Below are positions 1 through 5,519 of a stretch of DNA of 7,127 nt, one piece after another (position 1 is the stretch's first letter; the number at the start of each line of letters is the position of its first letter). Origin of the DNA: an uncultured Saprospiraceae bacterium (GTDB taxonomy: Bacteria > Bacteroidota > Bacteroidia > Chitinophagales > Saprospiraceae); the NCBI GenBank assembly GCA_937942405.1, contig CALDEN010000273.1:1-7127 (forward strand). The letters are read 5' to 3'. The notes beneath the pieces are model-generated. The model did not search any database. It was not told the DNA's origin and worked only from the letters and a program-made list of their open reading frames with translations. A program made the translations under genes and the position numbers.

Positions 1-37
1 GTATTGAGGTTTTCTAGTAGGGTAATGGACTCTGATA

Positions 38-69
38 AGATGGCATGGTTAGAGGAGAGGATGCCATCT
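38..69. repeat. 9-bp perfect inverted repeat
   Basis: AGATGGCAT at 38-46 is exactly complementary to ATGCCATCT at 61-69, leaving a 14-base purine-rich loop. It overlaps the last codons of the frame that is open at the left edge. A T8 run begins about 20 bases later (89-96 region), too far away for a canonical terminator. It may be a decayed terminator of the upstream gene or a chance hairpin. Confidence 0.4.
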
Positions 70-94
70 ACATAATAAGAAATGGATTCTTTTT

Positions 95-108
95 TTCGCT
101 TAAGCGAA
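95..108. repeat. 14-bp perfect palindrome after a T-run
   Basis: TTCGCTTAAGCGAA is its own reverse complement with no loop, and it lies at the end of a run of T residues. The flanks GATT (85-88) and AATC (107-110) are also complementary. A loop-free palindrome suits a dimeric DNA-binding protein better than an RNA hairpin, but no regulator can be named. Confidence 0.35.
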
Positions 109-411
109 TCAGGTTTCCAATTTTTATTAATTCCAGACCTCCGGGTCATAGTTTGTGATAAGTTTAACGGCTATTAAAAATCTTAAATATAGTTAAATAC
201 TCATTTGGGCAGAAGTGTAAAGTGCTGATAATTAATGGAATATTTTGTTAACACTTTTAAAAATTGATTATCCACTCATTAAAATGTTAAGGAATGATCA
301 ATGCTTTTAATCAGCAATAAAATCTGCTTTCATAGATCGAAATTAAGGAATAATTTGAGCTCAGCAATTGTTACAGAACTGGCCTCGATCACGTTTACTT
401 ATTGAAACAAT

Positions 412-939
412 GTGACTCTCTACAATCTTGGTCGGTTCTGTTTTTTATTACCTCGAGAGATAAACGTACTTTTAAACTTTAAATACAAAACCTTGAGAAA
501 TATCGGATTGCTTCTTTTTATATGTTCTTTTTCTACTTTGGCTTTAAGCCAAACGGAACTCACATGGAAAGTCATGTCCAAAATGGAATTTGAAGAAGAG
601 TATAATGAGGAATATGGTTTCGATGTGCCATATCCGCTGTTTAACGATCAGGTCAAAGCACTAGACGGAAAACGAGTTACTGTCACCGGTTATATCATCC
701 CGCTAGAGGTGGGAGATGATCATGAGTTATTAGTGCTATCTAAGTACCCAGAGAGTACCTGCTTTTTTTGTGGGATGGCAGGCCCAGAGACGGTACTCGA
801 TGTACTGCCTAATCGTAAGATCAAAAACCGAGAACTAAATATCCAAGGAAAAATGACTTTTACGGGTGTTCTTAAGCTCAATAGGGACAATCTAGACCAT
901 ATGAACTATATGCTCATGGATGCTGAAATAGTCAAATAA
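412..939 (+). CDS. Exported DUF3299-like protein with CxxC motif
   Basis: A conserved small secreted protein of unknown function. The listed GTG start gives 175 residues. Residues 28-46 form a hydrophobic export signal (LRNIGLLLFICSFSTLALS) with a plausible cut after ALS, before QTEL. The mature part begins TWKVMS and carries 'LDGKRVTVTGYIIPLE' (about 84-99), a CFFCGMAGPE motif (Cys117, Cys120) and 'GKMTFTGVLKLNRD...NYML' near the end. From memory this resembles the DUF3299 group of Bacteroidota and Proteobacteria. The alternating strands suggest a small beta-barrel, perhaps OB-like, which is inference. The two cysteines could bind metal or form a disulfide after export. The start is doubtful: TTG at 493 would put the signal peptide at the N-terminus with an A-rich leader, whereas the extra 27 residues from GTG 412 look unlike a signal peptide. 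An in-frame TGA at 403-405 bars any earlier start. The downstream isc genes have their own promoter-like box, so this is probably a separate unit. Confidence 0.8.
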   Translation: MTLYNLGRFCFLLPREINVLLNFKYKTLRNIGLLLFICSFSTLALSQTELTWKVMSKMEFEEEYNEEYGFDVPYPLFNDQVKALDGKRVTVTGYIIPLEVGDDHELLVLSKYPESTCFFCGMAGPETVLDVLPNRKIKNRELNIQGKMTFTGVLKLNRDNLDHMNYMLMDAEIVK

Positions 940-993
940 GTCTGCCTACACTAAAACCACCCATTCATACGAACTTTTTATCTGTTTAAACGT

Positions 994-1001
994 TACCTTT
1001 G
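994..1001 (+). promoter_or_regulatory. Bacteroidota -7 box (TACCTTTG) of isc operon
   Basis: TACCTTTG matches the Bacteroidota primary sigma factor -7 consensus TAnnTTTG exactly. It lies 33 bases before the iscS ATG, which would give a leader of roughly 25-30 nt. No clear TTTG -33 box is seen about 19-21 bases upstream; that position holds a T-run (975-979) instead. No palindromic IscR-type operator was recognised. Confidence 0.6.
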
Positions 1002-1034
1002 CAGCCTTAATTAGGGCATAACTTAAAGTAAGCA

Positions 1035-2258
1035 ATGAGTACAGATAGATTAATTTATCTCGATAATAACGCAACGACTCCTACAGATCCTAGAGTAGTA
1101 GAGACTATGCTACCGTTTTTCCATGAAATACCTGGAAATGCAGCCAGTAGAAATCACCCATTTGGGTGGAAAGCAGAGGAAGCAGTGGATTATGCTAGAG
1201 AGCAGATCGCCAATCTTATAAATGTAGATTCTAAAGAAATCATATTTACATCAGGTGCGACAGAAGCGGATAATTTAGGTATCAAAGGAGTGTATGAGAT
1301 GTATGCCCGTAAAGGAAATCATATCATCACATGTACGACAGAGCACAAAGCAGTACTAGATACCTGTAAAAACATCGAAAAGACTGGTGGGCAAGTGACC
1401 TATCTAGAAGTAGATGCGGAAGGTCTCATAAATCTAGAAGAGCTAGAAAAAGCCATCACAGATAAAACGATCCTCGTATCGATCATGTGGGCCAATAACG
1501 AAACCGGTACCATCCAACCAATGGAAGAAATCGGGAAGATCTGTGCTAAGCATGGTGTACTCTTTATGAGTGACGCTACGCAGGTAGTAGGTAAACTTCC
1601 GATAGATCCTAAAGCGACAGGTGTACACATCATGGCATTTACTTCTCATAAGATGTATGGACCTAAAGGAGTAGGAGCTCTATTTGTAAATAGAAAAAAT
1701 CCTAGAGTAAAGGTTACTGCTCAGATGGATGGCGGAGGCCATGAAAGAGGGATGAGATCAGGTACATTAAATGTCCCGGGTATCGTCGGATTCGGAAAAG
1801 CAGCGGAACTCGCCAAGAATGAAATGGCATCTGAGGCTGAACGATTATCTAAATTGAGAGATAAACTAGAGCAAGGATTCAAAGATAAATTAGAAGAGGT
1901 ATATGTAAATGGGAGTACTGATAAGAGAATGCCTCATGTAACGAACATCTCTTTTAAGCATGTAGAAGGAGAGGGGCTGATGATGACCTTTAATCAGAAC
2001 ATCGCAGTGTCTTCAGGATCTGCATGTACGTCTGCATCACTAGAACCATCATATGTATTGAAGGCTCTAGGATTAGGAGATGATCTTGCACACTCGTCTA
2101 TCCGTTTTTCTTTAGGAAGATTTACAAAGGAAGAGGATGTGGATTTTGCACTAGAGGCAGTATCTAAGGGAGTAACGCATATGAGAGATCTGAGTCCGAT
2201 ATGGGAAATGTACAAAGAGGGGATAGATCTAGATGCCGTAGAATGGGCAGAACATTAA
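1035..2258 (+). CDS. iscS: Cysteine desulfurase IscS
   Basis: PLP-dependent class V aminotransferase-fold enzyme that converts L-cysteine to L-alanine and passes the sulfur, as a persulfide, to IscU and other acceptors in the cytoplasm. It has 407 residues, close to the 404 of E. coli IscS. Visible family residues are the N-terminal YLDNNATTP, the phosphate-binding SGATEADN (73-80), His104 in TTEHKAVLD, Asn155, Asp180 and Gln183 in SDATQVVGK, and the PLP Schiff-base lysine Lys206 in SHKMYGPKG. The catalytic loop cysteine is Cys331 in [10 protein letters not shown], and the C-terminus ([21 protein letters not shown], read as two parts) is IscS-type and not NifS- or SufS-type. The ATG start follows an A-rich leader and aligns with IscS starts. 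It is the first gene of iscSUA: iscU follows after 51 bases. All key residues are intact. Confidence 0.97.
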   Translation: MSTDRLIYLDNNATTPTDPRVVETMLPFFHEIPGNAASRNHPFGWKAEEAVDYAREQIANLINVDSKEIIFTSGATEADNLGIKGVYEMYARKGNHIITCTTEHKAVLDTCKNIEKTGGQVTYLEVDAEGLINLEELEKAITDKTILVSIMWANNETGTIQPMEEIGKICAKHGVLFMSDATQVVGKLPIDPKATGVHIMAFTSHKMYGPKGVGALFVNRKNPRVKVTAQMDGGGHERGMRSGTLNVPGIVGFGKAAELAKNEMASEAERLSKLRDKLEQGFKDKLEEVYVNGSTDKRMPHVTNISFKHVEGEGLMMTFNQNIAVSSGSACTSASLEPSYVLKALGLGDDLAHSSIRFSLGRFTKEEDVDFALEAVSKGVTHMRDLSPIWEMYKEGIDLDAVEWAEH

Positions 2259-2309
2259 GAGGAACTTTATAAAAAGATAAAACGTTTAATTTTTAGATAA
2301 AACAGGATT

Positions 2310-2699
2310 ATGGCTTATTCAGAAAAATTATTGGATCACTTTAAGAATCCGAAGAACGTAGGAACATTAGATAAATCTAAATCCAATGTAGGTACTGGTC
2401 TAGTAGGAGCACCAGAATGTGGTGACGTTATGAGACTGCAGATCGAGGTAGATGATGCATCAGGAATGATCAAAGACGCTAAGTTTAAGACATTCGGTTG
2501 TGGATCTGCGATCGCTTCTTCTTCTCTAGCTACAGAGTGGCTCAAGGGAAAAACAATCGATGAGGCTATCGCGATCGATAATATGGCTATCGTGGAAGAG
2601 CTGGCTCTTCCACCAGTAAAAATCCACTGTTCTGTATTAGCAGAAGATGCGATAAAATCAGCAATAGCAGATTACAAAGAAAAAAACGCAAAGGCGTAG
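2310..2699 (+). CDS. iscU: Iron-sulfur cluster scaffold IscU
   Basis: Cytoplasmic scaffold on which IscS-derived sulfur and iron are assembled into [2Fe-2S] clusters before transfer to carriers. The 129-residue length is normal for bacterial IscU. The three cluster cysteines are Cys37 in GAPECGDV, Cys64 in TFGCGSAIASSS and Cys107 in KIHCSVLAEDAIK, with Asp39 and His106 also in place. The N-terminus MAYSEKLLDHFKNPKNVG is typical of the family, and the C-terminus IADYKEKNAKA matches full-length proteins. Residues 100-104 are LPPVK, the site bound by the Hsp70 chaperone HscA in systems where this has been studied, yet no hscA or hscB lies in this operon. The gene is 51 bases after iscS and 4 bases before iscA, so the three are very probably co-transcribed. 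A SufU assignment is unlikely because the sequence is IscU-type throughout. Confidence 0.97.
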   Translation: MAYSEKLLDHFKNPKNVGTLDKSKSNVGTGLVGAPECGDVMRLQIEVDDASGMIKDAKFKTFGCGSAIASSSLATEWLKGKTIDEAIAIDNMAIVEELALPPVKIHCSVLAEDAIKSAIADYKEKNAKA

Positions 2700-2703
2700 T
2701 CGT

Positions 2704-3030
2704 ATGTTATTTGTAGCAGATAGTGCCAAAGAAAAAGTAGCTGAACTCATGGGAGCAGAATCTCTCGGAGAGGACTACTTCGTAAGAGTGTCTGTAACAT
2801 CAGGTGGATGTTCAGGACTTAGTTATTCTATGGACTTCGATAATGAGTCCAAAGACAAGGATCAGGTGTTTGAGGATAATGGAGTAAAAGTGGTGACGGA
2901 TCTTAAAAGCTTTTTATACTTATGTAATACTACACTCGAGTTTTCAGGTGGATTAAATGGTAAAGGTTTTTACTTTAATAATCCCAATGCATCCCGTACA
3001 TGTGGATGCGGTGAGAGCTTTGCGGTATAG
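2704..3030 (+). CDS. iscA: A-type iron-sulfur carrier IscA (HesB/IscA family)
   Basis: Small cytoplasmic carrier that receives Fe-S clusters (or iron) and hands them to target apoproteins. It has 108 residues, against 107 for E. coli IscA. The three conserved ligands are Cys36 in SGGCSGLSY and Cys100 and Cys102 in RTCGCGESFAV, and the NPNASRTCGCG block before the C-terminus is the family hallmark. An additional cysteine, Cys74 (LYLCN), is not one of the usual ligands. Sequence alone does not separate IscA from SufA or ErpA well. The IscA name rests on its position 4 bases after iscU, at the end of the operon, 24 bases before a strong terminator. The ATG is chosen for this tight spacing and for the family-typical short N-terminus. 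Confidence 0.93.
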   Translation: MLFVADSAKEKVAELMGAESLGEDYFVRVSVTSGGCSGLSYSMDFDNESKDKDQVFEDNGVKVVTDLKSFLYLCNTTLEFSGGLNGKGFYFNNPNASRTCGCGESFAV

Positions 3031-3054
3031 ATAAATATTCGGTTAAAATTAATC

Positions 3055-3095
3055 AAGGGTGATTTCATTAATTTGGAGTCACCCTTTTTTTGTTT
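3055..3095 (+). terminator. Intrinsic terminator of iscSUA
   Basis: AAGGGTGA (3055-3062) pairs perfectly with TCACCCTT (3079-3086) across a 16-base loop, and T residues run from 3085 to 3091, followed by GTTT. It begins 24 bases after the iscA stop and closes the operon on the plus strand, so no further isc gene is expected in this transcript. Confidence 0.85.
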
Positions 3096-3107
3096 GATAC
3101 TTTAATA

Positions 3108-3118
3108 TCGATGCATCG
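3108..3118. repeat. TCGATGCATCG palindromic element, copy 1
   Basis: TCGATGCATCG occurs here and again at 3355-3365. The core CGATGCATCG is a perfect 10-bp palindrome. In both places it stands just before a hairpin of the CGAG type and marks the left end of a repeated block. Confidence 0.55.
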
Positions 3119-3148
3119 GAATTATAATGTCCGTAGTGGACATTGTAA
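3117..3148. repeat. Hairpin with two competing foldings
   Basis: TTATAATGTCC (3122-3132) pairs with GGACATTGTAA (3138-3148) around the loop GTAGT; ten of the eleven pairs are Watson-Crick and one is T-G. The same bases can instead form CGGA (3117-3120) with TCCG (3130-3133) around a nine-base loop. That alternative stands in the same place after GCATCG as the hairpin at 3363-3380 and may be a diverged fourth member of the CGAG hairpin family. It is too close to the isc terminator's end to be needed for termination, and it has no T-run. Confidence 0.55.
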
Positions 3149-3157
3149 AATGAAGGA

Positions 3158-3177
3158 ACCGAGCTTGCATACTCGGT
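3158..3177. repeat. CGAG hairpin, copy 1
   Basis: ACCGAG (3158-3163) pairs with CTCGGT (3172-3177) around the eight-base loop CTTGCATA. It is preceded by AAGGA, as is copy 2. The loop matches the family pattern CYTSCATW. Confidence 0.65.
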
Positions 3178-3209
3178 GTATCCTATATAGTTTTAATAAG
3201 CGTAAGGAA
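3161..3209 (+). repeat. About 50-bp imperfect direct repeat, copy 1
   Basis: This block matches 3365-3412 with a one-base indel and a diverged stretch of about seven bases in the middle. Shared parts are GAGCTT, then CATACTCGG, GTATC and an exact 13-base AGTTTTAATAAGC. It includes most of CGAG hairpin copy 1. Confidence 0.65.
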
Positions 3210-3227
3210 TCGAGCCTCCATTCTCGA
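3210..3227. repeat. CGAG hairpin, copy 2
   Basis: TCGAG (3210-3214) pairs perfectly with CTCGA (3223-3227) around the eight-base loop CCTCCATT, and is preceded by AAGGAA. Compared with copy 1, an outer C-G pair is replaced by T-A, a compensatory change that keeps the stem. Confidence 0.65.
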
Positions 3228-3257
3228 CTAACAATAGTAAATAAAAGCACTGTAGCA

Positions 3258-3330
3258 TACCCATCCCTAACCCTTCCCTTGAAAAAGGGAAGGGAATGAA
3301 TTTTGTGATTGCAAAAGAAAGGGATGGGTA
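3258..3330 (+). repeat. REP-like nested palindrome, copy 1
   Basis: This is a two-tier inverted repeat. The outer arms TACCCATCCCT (3258-3268) and AGGGATGGGTA (3320-3330) are perfectly complementary over 11 bp. Inside them CCCTTCCCTT (3271-3280) and AAGGGAAGGG (3285-3294) form a perfect 10-bp stem closed by GAAA, a GNRA-type tetraloop. The core at 3259-3295 is related to the element at 3438-3473 on the opposite strand. Similar CATCCC..CCCTTC palindromes are, from memory, scattered between genes in many Bacteroidota genomes. No T-run follows, so it is not a standard terminator. Confidence 0.75.
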
Positions 3331-3354
3331 AAGAAAAGATAAGACTATATGGTC

Positions 3355-3365
3355 TCGATGCATCG
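3355..3365. repeat. TCGATGCATCG palindromic element, copy 2
   Basis: This is identical to 3108-3118. Here the palindrome extends to 14 bp, CTCGATGCATCGAG (3354-3367), and its right half is also the left stem of CGAG hairpin copy 3, so the two foldings exclude each other. Confidence 0.6.
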
Positions 3366-3380
3366 AGCTTCCATACTCGG
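3363..3380. repeat. CGAG hairpin, copy 3
   Basis: TCGAG (3363-3367) pairs with CTCGG (3376-3380), the outermost pair being T-G, around the loop CTTCCATA. The loop differs by one base from that of copy 1. Confidence 0.6.
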
Positions 3381-3412
3381 CGTATCTCGGTACAGTTTTA
3401 ATAAGCAAAAAG
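3365..3412 (+). repeat. About 50-bp imperfect direct repeat, copy 2
   Basis: This is the second copy of the block at 3161-3209, sharing GAGCTT, CATACTCGG, GTATC and the exact AGTTTTAATAAGC (3394-3406). As in copy 1, a REP-like palindrome follows on the right, but here it is inverted. Confidence 0.65.
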
Positions 3413-3437
3413 AAACATTTAGTGTACAAGTCTAGCC

Positions 3438-3473
3438 TCCCTTCTCTTCCTAAGAGAAGGGTCGGGGATGAGT
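3438..3473 (-). repeat. REP-like palindrome, copy 2 (inverted)
   Basis: CCCTTCTCTT (3439-3448) and AAGAGAAGGG (3452-3461) make a perfect 10-bp stem with a three-base loop. Read on the minus strand it begins ACTCATCCCCGACCC and matches copy 1 (ACCCATCCCTAACCC) at 18 of the first 22 bases. One stem pair differs from copy 1 in a compensatory way (C-G there, T-A here). It lacks the outer arm that copy 1 has. Confidence 0.7.
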
Positions 3474-3783
3474 TCACATCCTTAGGCCTAGAAAAGAAGA
3501 GGATCAAGATTAGAAAATCTTACAGGTAAAGAGTAAATCTTAAATAACCTTAAAAGGAATAAGTTTGGTTTGTTTCAAGAAAGATAGATGTTTAAGTCAT
3601 CTACTTTTCTCTTTCCATTTCAGGAAAATCTAAGAAAGATTAAAATTGAAATTTTACAAATTGTAAATTAATAGTAAACTTGTTTACGCTTTATTATAAA
3701 ATCATAGTAAAAGTAATCGCAATTTACATTTTCGAATCTAAGTATCCATTAATTATTTAACGGCAAAATTCTAATTATACATT

Positions 3784-5343
3784 ATGAATAAATTTCTAGG
3801 AATTGTTTTAATCGTACTCTTACAATTAGGGGTATTACATAAAATGAACGCTCAATATAGCCTTGAGTGGCAGAAATCATATGGCGGCCTCTCAACTGAT
3901 ATTGGTCATAAAATTAAAGCTACAAATGACGGAGGATACATTGTGTCAGGTTTTACAAAATCAGATGATACGGATGTTAATAATCATTTTGGTGAGGGTG
4001 ATTATTGGGTATTTAAACTAGATTCTATCGGAATGATCGAATGGGAAAGTAATTATGGAGGTTCAGATTCTGATAACAAATGTGAGATTGAGTTAACAAA
4101 TGATGGCGGTTATATTATTGCTGGCGATAGTGGATCTATGGATTTTGATGTTAGTATAAATAAAGGTCAACAAGACATTTGGGTAGTGAAAATTGATTCG
4201 CTAGGGATTATTCAGTGGGAAAGAAGTTTTGGCGGCACAGATCAGGAGATTTTTGGAAGTATTTCGCAGACAGATGATGATGGTTATTTATTGGTTGGTT
4301 ATTCTAGGTCAATAGATGGAGATTTGGATAATTCAGTTCAGGGAGATGACTATTGGGTTTTAAAATTAGATCACGCTGGAAATATTGAATGGAAGAATAA
4401 TTATGGTGGTTCTAAATCTGACTTAGCTAATAAAGGAATACAGACAATCGACGGTAATTTTCTAATAGTTGGTTGGAGTACATCAAATGACGGTGATATT
4501 TCTAATATTAATGGCGGTTCGGACATTTGGTTAATTAAACTCAATCAAGATGGTGTTTTGCTCTGGAGCAAAAATTATGGTGGAGCAGATTATGATGTCG
4601 CAACTTCAATAATAGAATTAGAAGATGGTAGTTCTATAATAGTAGGATGGTCGGATAAAGAATATGAAGAATCAATTATTGATCATGATTATTTTATTAT
4701 AAAAGTAGATCAAGAGGGTAATAAGTTATGGGAAAAGAAGTTTGGAGGTTCAGATGGTGATCTAGCCTTCGACGTAACTTTCAATGATAACAAAGAGTTA
4801 ATTATTGTTGGAAGATCCAACTCAAGTGACGGTCAGGTTAAAGAGAACTATGGAAGAGATGATATTTTAATCATTGTACTAGACTTCATGGGAAATTTAA
4901 AATGGGATACGACAATTGGTGGTACGGGAATGGATAGAGCATTATCCGTGGAGTGTACTTCTGACAATGGATTCATATTAACAGGATTAACATATTCTAC
5001 AGATTTTGATGTAACAGATGATAAAGGAGAAGCTGATGCTTGGGTTGTAAAATTTAGATCAGATAGAAATAGTGATCATATTATTCAAGATGAGATTGGG
5101 TCTAGTAATATCTGTAGTTCTCGATTATATCCTAATCCAACTAAGAATAAGGTATTCTTCTCAAATTTAAAGATAGATATGGAGTATAAAGCTAAAGTAT
5201 ATGACTCGCTTGGGCGGTTAATGTTATCTTCTGAAGTGACTGATTTTTTAGACATTAGTTGTCTTGTTTCAGGACATTACATTGTTCAATTGAATTCGTC
5301 TCATTGCGAAAGCTTTGATAAGTTATTGGTGGTTAACGAATGA
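3784..5343 (+). CDS. Secreted seven-repeat beta-propeller-like protein with T9SS sorting domain
   Basis: 519 residues. A signal peptide (1-23; MNKFLGIVLIVLLQLGVLHK, then MNAQ) is followed by seven repeats of about 58 residues and a C-terminal T9SS type A sorting domain. Each repeat starts 'x-W-x-x-x-[YF/I]GG' with its tryptophan at 29, 87, 145, 203, 261, 316 and 374, then 'DGGYI..G.S.S.DGD' and 'D.WV.K.D..G.I'. Seven such units fit a closed seven-bladed beta-propeller; this is inference from count and pattern. The many Asp/Asn residues in the loops could bind Ca2+. The sorting domain (about 447-519) has LYPNPTKNK, VYDSLGRLM, SGHYIVQL and a KLLVV end, and directs export and surface attachment or release through T9SS. 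The substrate is unknown; surface adhesion or polysaccharide binding is possible. No clear terminator follows on this strand. Codon use is AT-richer than in the neighbours, with many ATT and TTA codons. Confidence 0.88.
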   Translation: MNKFLGIVLIVLLQLGVLHKMNAQYSLEWQKSYGGLSTDIGHKIKATNDGGYIVSGFTKSDDTDVNNHFGEGDYWVFKLDSIGMIEWESNYGGSDSDNKCEIELTNDGGYIIAGDSGSMDFDVSINKGQQDIWVVKIDSLGIIQWERSFGGTDQEIFGSISQTDDDGYLLVGYSRSIDGDLDNSVQGDDYWVLKLDHAGNIEWKNNYGGSKSDLANKGIQTIDGNFLIVGWSTSNDGDISNINGGSDIWLIKLNQDGVLLWSKNYGGADYDVATSIIELEDGSSIIVGWSDKEYEESIIDHDYFIIKVDQEGNKLWEKKFGGSDGDLAFDVTFNDNKELIIVGRSNSSDGQVKENYGRDDILIIVLDFMGNLKWDTTIGGTGMDRALSVECTSDNGFILTGLTYSTDFDVTDDKGEADAWVVKFRSDRNSDHIIQDEIGSSNICSSRLYPNPTKNKVFFSNLKIDMEYKAKVYDSLGRLMLSSEVTDFLDISCLVSGHYIVQLNSSHCESFDKLLVVNE

Positions 5344-5458
5344 AATTATTTGAAATGAAAGAATGACGGTTTCTGTTTGCATTAAAGAGTAGATATTTAA
5401 ATCTTACTATTTTAAGGGCTAGGCTGGGTTTGTCGAAGAAACAAATATAAACGTAACC

Positions 5459-5499
5459 ATAAAAAAAAAGAGGCAACCAAAATAAATTGATTGCCTCTT
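5459..5499 (-). terminator. Intrinsic terminator of the M36 peptidase gene
   Basis: Read on the minus strand, AAGAGGCAA (5499-5491) pairs over 9 bp with TTGCCTCTT (5476-5468), and an uninterrupted T-run follows (A-run at 5461-5469 on the plus strand). It starts about 20 bases after the peptidase stop codon. On the plus strand no T-run follows the stem, so it is probably weak or inactive for the convergent propeller gene. Confidence 0.85.
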
Positions 5500-5519
5500 A
5501 AAACTATAAATTATTTATT

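Larger units (their letters stand above)
1..411. other. Non-coding or unassigned left edge
   Basis: No gene could be supported here. One frame is open from the left edge to a TAA at 73-75 (24 codons); it could be the tail of an upstream gene, but the peptide resembles nothing I recognise. The stretch from about 76 to 411 is AT-rich with stops in all frames. It contains two inverted repeats, listed separately, and no perfect Bacteroidota -7 box (TAnnTTTG) that I could find. Two near-misses with a one-base-short spacer, around 242-248 (TATTTTG) and 351-357 (TAATTTG), are too weak to call. The region presumably carries the promoter of the gene that follows. Confidence 0.5.
3096..3783. other. Gene-free spacer, repeat-dense in its left half
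   Basis: No credible gene lies between the isc terminator and the propeller gene. Open frames on both strands in the left part (3090-3299 plus, 3193-3507 minus) run through the hairpin repeats and resemble no protein family. Positions 3108-3473 carry the repeats listed separately. The right part, about 3480-3783, is very AT-rich and contains minor palindromes: AAGATT/AATCTT (3506-3521) and TTTACAA-A-TTGTAAA (3653-3667). A perfect TAnnTTTG box (TAAGTTTG, 3560-3567) is a possible -7 element reading rightwards, but it is 216 bases from the next ATG and lacks a -33 partner. TACATTTT at 3725-3732 is a closer but imperfect candidate. Confidence 0.6.

Noticed and set aside
1..75. 24-codon frame open from the left edge, ending in TAA
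   Set aside because: It could be the tail of an upstream gene, but the residues match nothing recognisable and so short an open stretch is expected by chance.
1400..1649. Minus-strand frames inside iscS
   Set aside because: They are shadows of the fully conserved iscS coding frame. The same applies to 1994-2215 in iscS and 2336-2545 in iscU.
3090..3299. 69-codon frame on the plus strand
   Set aside because: It starts inside the isc terminator T-run and is made of the CGAG hairpins and a REP-like palindrome. Its protein has no family pattern, and its apparent internal repeat (EPSLHTR / ESSLHSR) is just the DNA repeat translated.
3258..3330. Second terminator of the isc operon or a minus-strand terminator
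   Set aside because: The stems are strong but no T-run follows on either strand. The relation to the inverted copy at 3438-3473 points to a REP-like repeat.
3108..3473. CRISPR array
   Set aside because: The repeats are hairpins of differing length at irregular spacing (about 41, 52 and 153 bases), not identical repeats with uniform spacers, and no cas gene is present.
3193..3507. 104-codon frame on the minus strand
   Set aside because: It runs through both REP-like palindromes. Palindromic repeats often leave both strands open, and there is no domain or promoter support.
3560..3567. TAAGTTTG as promoter of the propeller gene
   Set aside because: The -7 box is perfect, but it is 216 bases from the ATG and has no -33 TTTG at the right distance. 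It is not strong enough to list as a promoter.
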